Part shown: positions 1 through 5,365 of the stretch, piece by piece
Position numbering within the stretch: position 1 is the first letter of the stretch
How the letters are laid out: each line of letters starts with the position of its first letter
Assembly: GCA_022508685.1 (NCBI GenBank)
Contig: JAFLUS010000164.1
Span: 1-5,365 of the forward strand
Direction: 5' to 3'
DNA length: 5,365 nucleotides
DNA from: Prevotellaceae bacterium
GTDB lineage: Bacteria > Bacteroidota > Bacteroidia > Bacteroidales > Bacteroidaceae
Program-made: the position numbers and the translations under genes
Notes under the pieces: generated by a model
The model's database searches: none
Seen by the model: the letters and a program-made list of their open reading frames with translations, nothing else
Told to the model about the DNA's origin: nothing

Positions 1-285
1 GTCGACCCCATTGCCGTAGAAGATATCCAGTACATCGTGTGGAAACTCAAGGACCGCAACATCGGCATCCTCATCACCGACCACAACGTGCAGGAGACTC
101 TCTGCATCACCGACCGAGCCTACCTTCTTTTCGAAGGCCGCATCCTATTCAAGGGTAAACCCTCCGAACTCGCAGCCAATCCCATTGTCCGCGATAAATA
201 TCTCGGTTCCAACTTCGTTCTTCGTCCCAAAGACTTCCAACTCATCGAAGAGAAAAAATTGCGGGAAGCAGAGGAAGAAGCATAA
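1..285 (+). CDS. lptB: LptB, LPS export ABC transporter ATP-binding protein (C-terminal part)
   Basis: This is the last 94 codons of an ABC transporter ATPase; the start and the Walker A, Walker B and signature motifs lie left of the window. The frame is open from base 1 and ends at TAA 283-285. The visible part begins in the D-loop (VDPIAV, residues 1-6 of the fragment) and contains the H-loop in [10 protein letters not shown], with the switch histidine at fragment residue 28. It then has the LptB-type ending [17 protein letters not shown] and KYLGSNFVL. These match LptB much better than other ABC ATPases. LptB works as a cytoplasmic dimer with LptFG, driving lipopolysaccharide from the inner membrane across the periplasm. 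After the usual LGxxF-L ending there are about 20 further residues, mostly charged (Glu/Lys-rich), absent from E. coli LptB. The gene converges on ispH and ends just before a hairpin terminator. An internal GTG at 37 is not a real start. Confidence 0.9.
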   Translation, partial: VDPIAVEDIQYIVWKLKDRNIGILITDHNVQETLCITDRAYLLFEGRILFKGKPSELAANPIVRDKYLGSNFVLRPKDFQLIEEKKLREAEEEA

Positions 286-290
286 AAATA

Positions 291-317
291 GTGGCGCGTC
301 CGAATCGGATGCGCCAC
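291..317. terminator. Bidirectional rho-independent terminator between lptB and ispH
   Basis: A near-perfect inverted repeat: 291-302 pairs with 306-317 (12 base pairs including one G-T pair) around a three-base loop, AAT. The outer seven pairs are GTGGCGC/GCGCCAC. A-T pair 290/318 can extend it. Read on the - strand it is followed by TATTTTTATG, a good U-tract. On the + strand it is followed by TTTATTCT, a weaker one. It fills nearly all of the 33-base gap between two convergent stop codons (lptB TAA 283-285, ispH TAA 319-321), so it probably ends both transcripts and works better for ispH. Termination itself is inferred from sequence. Confidence 0.88.
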
Positions 318-318
318 T

Positions 319-1203
319 TTATTCTGTATCAGACGAAACGAGTGTTTGCACGAAGTCGCGACATTGCTCCATCAACCATTTTGGCGTAGATGTTGCTCCG
401 CAGATACCGACGGAGCGGGCATCGGTGAACCATTCAGAATGAATCTCGGAAGGCTGTTCCACCATGTGAGTATGGGGATTGACTTGGCGGCATTCGTTGT
501 AGAGAATCTTGCCGTTGCTGCTTTTCTTTCCGCAGACAAAGAGGACGACATCGTGGCGCAGAGCAAAGGCACGGATATTGGGAATGCGGTTCGCCACTTG
601 CCGGCAGATGGTGTCGAAATAGCGGAAGCGGTCTGCCGTTCCGGCTTCCGTCATGCGGCAGGTGATGTAGTCTACGATGCGACGAAATTCCTGCAGCGAT
701 TTGGTGGTCTGGCTGTAGAGGCTGATGGGGCGGGTAAAATCGAGCGACTGTGCATCGTCGAAATTCTCAATGACAATGGCTGTGCCGTTCGTCTGCCCAA
801 CTAGTCCGACGACTTCAGCATGGCCGTTCTTGCCGAAAATCACGATTTGCCGTTCGTGTGCCGTATCGGCATCGTATTCTGCCTTGATGCGTCGCTGGAG
901 ATTGAGGACGACGGGGCAAGTGGCATCAATCAGTTCGATGTCGTTCGCATGGGCGTCGGCGTAGGTTTGCGGAGGTTCGCCATGTGCTCGCAGAAGCACT
1001 TTCACGTGCTGCAAATGCTTAAATTCCTCCTTATCAATCGTCTGCAAACCCAACGTGCGCAATCGTTCACATTCGCGTCCGTTGTGCACAATATCGCCAA
1101 GGCAGAAGAGCGACCCGCTGTTTGCGAGTTGCTCTTCTGCCTTGCGGATAGCGGTGGTAACGCCGAAGCAGAATCCCGAATCTTGATCTATTTCAACGTG
1201 CAT
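319..1203 (-). CDS. ispH: IspH, 4-hydroxy-3-methylbut-2-enyl diphosphate reductase
   Basis: IspH is the cytosolic iron-sulfur enzyme of the final MEP-pathway step, reducing HMBPP to IPP and DMAPP. The 294-residue product has all three cluster cysteines: C12 in GFCFGV, C96 in DATCP and C200 in DTICRQ. It also has the expected diphosphate-binding and catalytic residues: H40 (DIVHN), H74 (RAHGE), H128 and E130 (GHAEV, the catalytic glutamate corresponding to E. coli E126), the QTT at 165-167, S228/N230 (SSNGK) and S272 in GATSTP. The frame also opens with a GTG at 1245, giving 14 more residues. I chose ATG 1203 because it puts the first cysteine at position 12, as in E. coli, and because the extra residues resemble no IspH N-terminus and lie wholly inside cmk. 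From ATG 1203 the gene overlaps the cmk end by 11 bases, which suggests translational coupling. No Shine-Dalgarno sequence is visible. Length fits the Bacteroidota form; E. coli IspH is about 20 residues longer. Confidence 0.95.
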   Translation of the reverse strand: MHVEIDQDSGFCFGVTTAIRKAEEQLANSGSLFCLGDIVHNGRECERLRTLGLQTIDKEEFKHLQHVKVLLRAHGEPPQTYADAHANDIELIDATCPVVLNLQRRIKAEYDADTAHERQIVIFGKNGHAEVVGLVGQTNGTAIVIENFDDAQSLDFTRPISLYSQTTKSLQEFRRIVDYITCRMTEAGTADRFRYFDTICRQVANRIPNIRAFALRHDVVLFVCGKKSSNGKILYNECRQVNPHTHMVEQPSEIHSEWFTDARSVGICGATSTPKWLMEQCRDFVQTLVSSDTE

Positions 1204-1888
1204 GCAGTTGGAACTGATGGAGCAGCCATTCGTTCTGCTGCTCACGCGTCAGCGTGCTGTTGTCCAATATCAGGGCATCGTCAGCAGGACGCAGTGGTGC
1301 CACCTCGCGGTGCGAATCGATGTAATCGCGTTCACGCACGTTTGCCAATACTTCGTCGTAGGTGACCGAAGTATCACCTTTGGCAACGAGTTCGTCGTAA
1401 CGACGCTGAGCACGTACTTCTGCAGATGCCGTCACGAAGACTTTCATCTCGGCTTGGGGAAAGACGACCGTTCCGATGTCGCGGCCGTCCATCACGATGC
1501 CTTTGGCTTTACCCATGCGTTGCTGCTGTGCCACAAGGAAGGTGCGGACAAAAGGAAGTGCAGCGATGTGGCTGACATTGCTGCTGACTTCCATGCCGCG
1601 AATATTCGTTTCGACGACCTCGCCATTGAGGCATGCCAATGGTTGACGTGTCGTTTCGTCCAACTGAAAACTGATGCTGATGCGTCCGCAGAGGATGTGC
1701 TGCTGCAGGGCAAATTCGTAGATGCGTCCGTTGTCAATCAGCCGTTGGCGCAGTGCATAGAGGGTGACGACACGATACATGGCACCGGTGTCTACATATA
1801 TATAACCAACGGCTTTCGCCAATGCTTTCGCCATCGTGCTTTTACCACAAGAAGAGTGTCCGTCAATGGCTACGATAATGTTGTCCAT
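1193..1888 (-). CDS. cmk: Cytidylate kinase (CMP/dCMP kinase)
   Basis: Cmk transfers phosphate from ATP to CMP or dCMP in the cytoplasm, recycling CMP released by RNA turnover and by lipid and LPS synthesis. The 231-residue product has the full bacterial Cmk architecture: P-loop GHSSCGKST (residues 10-18, K16), DTGAMYR at 33-39 in the CMP site, the NMP-binding insert with IRGMEVS (96-102), [11 protein letters not shown] at 134-144, a short LID with the basic RAQRR stretch (159-163), and [12 protein letters not shown] (194-205) followed by LDNS. The S-S-C variant of the P-loop, in place of the E. coli S-G-A form, is common in Bacteroidota. Start ATG 1886-1888 places the P-loop at the usual distance from the N-terminus. 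It lies 21 bases after the secA stop; that gap has no Shine-Dalgarno sequence, promoter or hairpin that I can see. The stop TGA 1193-1195 falls inside the start of ispH. Nothing appears truncated. Confidence 0.95.
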   Translation of the reverse strand: MDNIIVAIDGHSSCGKSTMAKALAKAVGYIYVDTGAMYRVVTLYALRQRLIDNGRIYEFALQQHILCGRISISFQLDETTRQPLACLNGEVVETNIRGMEVSSNVSHIAALPFVRTFLVAQQQRMGKAKGIVMDGRDIGTVVFPQAEMKVFVTASAEVRAQRRYDELVAKGDTSVTYDEVLANVRERDYIDSHREVAPLRPADDALILDNSTLTREQQNEWLLHQFQLHAR

Positions 1889-1909
1889 AGGTTGGGCGTT
1901 GTGAGCGGG

Positions 1910-4900
1910 TTATACCAATCCGGCACCATGGCAATTCTTGAATTTCTTTCCCGAACCGCAAGGACATGGGTCGTTCCGACCGACTTTCGGCTGCTGGTTC
2001 ACCACGGGTTGGCGCATTTGCGGACCACCACTCGTGCGTTGTGCGGCTGCCTGCTGCATAGCCTTCTGCGTTTCCGACAGTTCGTCAAGATTCTGCTGCT
2101 GACGATTTTCCGTATATTGCGGACGCGGCTGCCGTGGTGCCTGTGCGGGAGCCTGCTGCACCTGTGAAGGTTCCTGTACGGGAAGCGTCGTGCGCATCAG
2201 CACGCTGATGGTGCCGTCGTTGATTTCGTTAACCATGTTGTCGAACAACGTCACCGATTCCAGTTTGAAGATGAGGAGCGGGTCTTTCTGCTCGTAACTT
2301 GCGTTCTGCACGGAGTGCTGCAGTTCGTCGAGCGCACGCAAATTCTCCTTCCACGCATCGTCAATGGTGTGCAGCAGCATGGCCTTTTCGAAGTAGAGCA
2401 TGATGTTCTTTCCTTGCGTCTCGTAGGCCTCATTCAGCGGAATTGCCACTTGATAGACACGGCGTCCGTCGGTGAGCGGCACGCGGATGTTTTCATACAT
2501 CTGTCCCTTCGTCTCGTACACTTCCTTGATGACGGGATATGCCATTTGTGCAACACGTTCGGTGCGTTTCTTGAAGTTCTCAATCACGATGTTGAATGCT
2601 TCGTCCTCCAGCCGTTCGCGCCCCGTACTCTCATGCTTCTCGGCACTGAACGGATATTCCATAGAGAAGATGCGGATGAACTGCTCCTTGCAACCTTCGT
2701 AATCGTTGCCTTCGATGATGTTGACGCAACGATCCCAAATCATGTTGGAGATGTCCATGCCGATGCGTTGACCCATAAGAGCATGGCGACGGCGTTCGTA
2801 AATCACCTTGCGTTGCTTGTTCATCACGTCGTCGTACTCCAAAAGGCGTTTACGGATACCGAAGTTGTTCTCTTCCACCTTCTTCTGCGCACGTTCGATA
2901 GATTTGTTAATCATCGGGTGTTCTATCATTTCGCCGTCCTTGAAGCCGAGGCGGTCCATGATGGCTGCAATGCGATCGGAGGCGAACAGGCGCATGAGTT
3001 TGTCTTCGAGCGACACATAGAACACGGAAGAACCCGGGTCGCCTTGTCGACCGGCACGTCCGCGCAACTGGCGGTCTACGCGTCGGCTTTCGTGCCGTTC
3101 CGTACCGATAATGGCCAGACCACCTGCAGCCTTCACTTCGTCGCTCAACTTGATGTCGGTACCACGACCTGCCATGTTGGTGGCAATCGTCACGATGGAG
3201 CGCTGACCAGCCTGTGCGACGATGTCGGCTTCCTTCTGATGCAGTTTGGCATTCAGCACGTTGTGCTCAATCTTGCGCATCGTCAGCATCTTGGAAAGCA
3301 TTTCGGAGATTTCGACGGAGGTCGTACCCACGAGCACGGGGCGTCCTGCCGCCACCATCCGTTCGATTTCCTCAATGACGGCCTTATACTTCTCGCGGTT
3401 GGTCTTGTAGACGCGGTCGTTCAAGTCCTTGCGGGCAATCGGACGGTTGGTCGGAATCTCCACCACGTCCAACTTGTAAATATCCCAGAACTCTCCGGCT
3501 TCGGTAATGGCCGTACCCGTCATACCTGCCAACTTGTGGTACATACGGAAATAGTTCTGCAGTGTAATGGTGGCAAAGGTCTGCGTAGCGGCTTCCACTT
3601 TCACGCGTTCCTTGGCTTCGACTGCCTGATGCAGACCATCGCTCCAACGGCGGCCTTCCATGATACGCCCCGTCTGCTCGTCGACGATTTTCACTTCGCC
3701 GTTCATCACGACATAGTCATCATCCTTCACAAACATCGTATAGGCTTTCAGCAACTGCTGCATGGTGTGCACACGTTCGGACTTGATGGCATAGTCTTGC
3801 ATCAACTTATCCTTCTTGGCAAGACGTTCTTCGTCGGACAGCACTTCGTTCTCTAGTGCCGACAACTGCTCTGTGATGTCGGGCAGGATGAAGAAATCGT
3901 CGTCGTTCACGATGCTTGCCACGAGTTGGTTACCCTTGTCCGTCATTTCCACCGATTTCTGCTTTTCATCCACGACGAAGAACAGCGGGTCAGTGGCTTC
4001 GGGCATGCGGCGGTTGTTGTTTTCGATATAGATGGCTTCGGTCTTCAGCAATCCTGTCTTGATGCCGTCTTCCGAGAGGTACTTAATCAGTGCCTTGTTC
4101 TTCGGCATACTCTTGTAGGCACGGAAAAGCGAGAGGAAACCGGCTTCCACTTCCTTCGAATCGTCGCTGTCAATCAACTTGCGTGCATCGGCAAGATACT
4201 GCGTGGCTTGCTTGCGCTGTGCCTCCACCAGTTTCTCCACGATGGGGCAATACTCGTTGAACATCTGGTCATCGCCTTTGGGGACGGGACCTGAAATGAT
4301 GAGCGGTGTACGTGCATCGTCGATGAGCACTGAGTCCACCTCGTCGACGATGGCATAGTTATGTGCCCGCTGCACCAGTTCGTCGGGACTCATCACCATG
4401 TTGTCGCGCAGGTAGTCGAAGCCGAATTCGTTGTTCGTTCCGAACGTGATGTCTGCCTGATATGCCTTGCGTCGGGCATCGGAGTGCGGTTGGTGCTTGT
4501 CGATGCAGTCCACGCTCAATCCATGGAACATATAGAGCGGACCCATCCATTCGGAGTCGCGCTTTGCCAGATAGTCGTTCACGGTAACGACGTGTACGCC
4601 GTTGCGTGTGAGAGCGTTGAGGAACACCGGCAGCGTTGCCACGAGCGTCTTACCTTCACCCGTCGCCATTTCGGCAATCTTTCCCTGATGCAGCACCACG
4701 CCACCGAAGAGTTGGACGTCGTAGTGAATCATGTTCCACACGGTGTCGTTGCCACCCGCTTCCCAATGGTTATGCCAAATGGCCTTGTCACCGTCAATCT
4801 CGACGAAATCGTGCTTCATCGACAGTTCTCGGTCGAAATCCGTAGCCGTCACGACAACGGTTTCATTCTCTGCAAAGCGGCGTGCCGTTTCCTTCACGAT

Positions 4901-5242
4901 GGCAAACACCGTTGGCAATTGTTCGGTCAGTCCTTCTTCAAAAATCTCAAGAATTTCCTCTTCCACCTTGTCAATCGCGTCGAAGATGGGTTGACGATGG
5001 TCGATTTCGGTTTCCTGAATCTTCGCATTCAGTTGAGCGATTTTCTCACGTTGCTCCTTGACCGACTCTTGCAGGTAGGCCTTGATTTCTTCCGTCTTTG
5101 CACGAAGTTCATCGTTCGTCAGACGCTTGATTTCCGGTTCTACAGCAAGCACTTTGTCCACAATCGGCTTGATTTCGCGCATATCGCGTGATGCCTTGTT
5201 TCCAAACAACTTGCTTAAGAACCCATTTACATTGAATCCCAT
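1910..5242 (-). CDS. secA: SecA, preprotein translocase ATPase, long Bacteroidota form
   Basis: SecA is the motor that pushes unfolded preproteins through the SecYEG channel. The 1110-residue product is intact. Nucleotide-binding domain 1 has Walker A MATGEGKT (192-199, K198), FDYLRDNM (275-282) and Walker B VDEVDS (299-304) leading into [11 protein letters not shown]. The preprotein cross-linking domain follows to about 515. NBD2 has VDEQTGR (520-526), [10 protein letters not shown] (531-540), GMTGTA (573-578), GTTSVE (639-644), TNMAGRGTD (688-696, R693) and [14 protein letters not shown] (726-739). The helical scaffold and wing regions fill about 745-1020. A Gln/Pro-rich linker (about 1020-1085) leads to a zinc-binding tail with C1093, C1095, C1104 and H1105, typically a SecB or ribosome contact. 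It is about 210 residues longer than E. coli SecA: roughly 90 extra before Walker A, 90 in the cross-linking domain and 25 after NBD2. The ATG at 5242 gives the expected N-terminus with FLSKLFG; its leader is A-rich. It is probably the first or an early gene of a unit with cmk and ispH. Confidence 0.98.
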   Translation of the reverse strand: MGFNVNGFLSKLFGNKASRDMREIKPIVDKVLAVEPEIKRLTNDELRAKTEEIKAYLQESVKEQREKIAQLNAKIQETEIDHRQPIFDAIDKVEEEILEIFEEGLTEQLPTVFAIVKETARRFAENETVVVTATDFDRELSMKHDFVEIDGDKAIWHNHWEAGGNDTVWNMIHYDVQLFGGVVLHQGKIAEMATGEGKTLVATLPVFLNALTRNGVHVVTVNDYLAKRDSEWMGPLYMFHGLSVDCIDKHQPHSDARRKAYQADITFGTNNEFGFDYLRDNMVMSPDELVQRAHNYAIVDEVDSVLIDDARTPLIISGPVPKGDDQMFNEYCPIVEKLVEAQRKQATQYLADARKLIDSDDSKEVEAGFLSLFRAYKSMPKNKALIKYLSEDGIKTGLLKTEAIYIENNNRRMPEATDPLFFVVDEKQKSVEMTDKGNQLVASIVNDDDFFILPDITEQLSALENEVLSDEERLAKKDKLMQDYAIKSERVHTMQQLLKAYTMFVKDDDYVVMNGEVKIVDEQTGRIMEGRRWSDGLHQAVEAKERVKVEAATQTFATITLQNYFRMYHKLAGMTGTAITEAGEFWDIYKLDVVEIPTNRPIARKDLNDRVYKTNREKYKAVIEEIERMVAAGRPVLVGTTSVEISEMLSKMLTMRKIEHNVLNAKLHQKEADIVAQAGQRSIVTIATNMAGRGTDIKLSDEVKAAGGLAIIGTERHESRRVDRQLRGRAGRQGDPGSSVFYVSLEDKLMRLFASDRIAAIMDRLGFKDGEMIEHPMINKSIERAQKKVEENNFGIRKRLLEYDDVMNKQRKVIYERRRHALMGQRIGMDISNMIWDRCVNIIEGNDYEGCKEQFIRIFSMEYPFSAEKHESTGRERLEDEAFNIVIENFKKRTERVAQMAYPVIKEVYETKGQMYENIRVPLTDGRRVYQVAIPLNEAYETQGKNIMLYFEKAMLLHTIDDAWKENLRALDELQHSVQNASYEQKDPLLIFKLESVTLFDNMVNEINDGTISVLMRTTLPVQEPSQVQQAPAQAPRQPRPQYTENRQQQNLDELSETQKAMQQAAAQRTSGGPQMRQPVVNQQPKVGRNDPCPCGSGKKFKNCHGAGLV

Positions 5243-5279
5243 ATTGATATTTTTGTTTTATTTTTACTTCCTTATTCTG
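5243..5279 (-). promoter_or_regulatory. secA: A-rich leader and translation start region of secA
   Basis: The 37 bases between the likely upstream stop (TAA at 5282-5280) and the secA ATG are strongly A-rich on the coding strand, with runs such as AAAAATAAAACAAAAATA ending a few bases before the start. A purine stretch AAGGAAG is present but lies about 24 bases before ATG, too far for a Shine-Dalgarno site. This fits the SD-independent, A-rich initiation regions usual in Bacteroidota. I see no match here to the Bacteroidota -7 box (TAnnTTTG), so a promoter in this gap is not supported, and secA may instead be read from further upstream. No SecM-like arrest leader is visible in the bases available. 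Confidence 0.4.
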
Positions 5280-5365
5280 TTATTTCACCATTTCTTTGGT
5301 ATGCGCATTCGCATCCGTGTCGCAGACCGCAGCAGCAAAGTCAATACCAACGGCAGCATGGCGGG
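5280..5365 (-). CDS. 3' end of an unidentified gene upstream of secA
   Basis: Only about 27 codons are inside the window. The preferred frame ends at TAA 5282-5280 and reads GIDFAAAVCDTDANAHTKE close to a C-terminus finishing MVK. About four in five of its codons start with a purine, the pattern of real coding sequence. A competing - strand frame ends at TGA 5287-5285 and would give a hydrophobic stretch (LPLVLTLLL) followed by a basic tail, like the end of a membrane protein; only about two in five of its codons start with a purine. I do not recognise either product. The TAA would lie 37 bases before the secA start, so the gene could share a transcript with secA. That a gene ends here is moderately likely; the frame is less certain, and the function is unknown. 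Confidence 0.4.
   Translation of the reverse strand, partial: RHAAVGIDFAAAVCDTDANAHTKEMVK

Noticed and set aside
1204..1245. GTG start for ispH giving 14 extra N-terminal residues
   Set aside because: The added residues (Ser/Cys-rich) have no counterpart in IspH and sit inside cmk. ATG 1203 places the first cluster cysteine at position 12 as in E. coli.
820..1365. 181-codon + strand open frame opposite ispH and cmk
   Set aside because: Codon-aligned shadow of ispH running into cmk; the opposite strand carries clear enzyme motifs in both genes.
1889..1909. Separate promoter or ribosome-binding site for cmk
   Set aside because: The 21-base gap shows neither a Shine-Dalgarno sequence nor promoter elements or a hairpin; co-transcription with secA is simpler.
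1202..2167. 321-codon + strand open frame across ispH start, cmk and the end of secA
   Set aside because: It lies opposite three well-supported genes, is codon-aligned to cmk and secA (which share a frame), and crosses their intergenic gap. The product has no recognisable family features.
2315..3856. 513-codon open frame on the + strand opposite secA
   Set aside because: It is codon-aligned with secA, whose full set of motifs proves the - strand is coding. The antisense product is His/Val-rich with no recognisable domain, and the opening is explained by avoidance of TTA, CTA and TCA in secA.
4361..5191. 276-codon + strand open frame opposite the SecA N-terminal half
   Set aside because: Codon-aligned shadow of secA; no start context or family features.
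5333..5350. TGACTTTG on the - strand as a Bacteroidota -7 box (TAnnTTTG) for secA
   Set aside because: It has one mismatch, lies about 90 bases upstream inside probable coding sequence, and has no TTG-type -33 element at proper spacing.
5301..5365. Possible + strand gene starting with ATG at 5301 (MRIRIRVADRSS)
   Set aside because: The frame opposite has coding-like purine-first periodicity on the - strand, no promoter or leader is visible for a divergent gene, and the fragment is too short to judge.

Overview
The window looks like a chromosomal housekeeping segment from a Bacteroidota bacterium, most likely a Bacteroidales member such as a Prevotella-like lineage of moderate GC. The evidence is the oversized SecA (1110 residues) with lineage-type insertions, the IspH and Cmk motif variants typical of that phylum (GICGATSTP and GHSSCGKST), A-rich starts without a Shine-Dalgarno sequence, and a Bacteroidota-like LptB tail. 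The genus is an inference and cannot be fixed from this sequence alone.

Layout: on the + strand, the left edge (1-285) holds the C-terminal part of LptB, the ATPase of the lipopolysaccharide exporter. It faces a run of - strand genes. Between them lies a compact hairpin (291-317), almost certainly a shared bidirectional terminator. Reading right to left on the - strand come the last codons of an unidentified gene (5280-5365), secA (5242-1910), cmk (1888-1193) and ispH (1203-319). secA and cmk are 21 bases apart, and cmk and ispH overlap by 11 bases, so these three are probably co-transcribed and end at the hairpin. Coding density is very high and no stretch over 300 bases lacks a gene.

The genes act in separate core processes: protein export (SecA), CMP/dCMP phosphorylation for nucleotide and lipid precursors (Cmk), the last step of the MEP isoprenoid pathway (IspH), and outer-membrane LPS transport (LptB). 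No shared pathway is visible beyond general growth and envelope building. I found no mobile element, CRISPR array, RNA gene or defence system, and no evidence of a previously undescribed system. The points most worth checking are the SecA insertions, the secA-cmk-ispH arrangement, and the identity of the gene cut off at the right edge.
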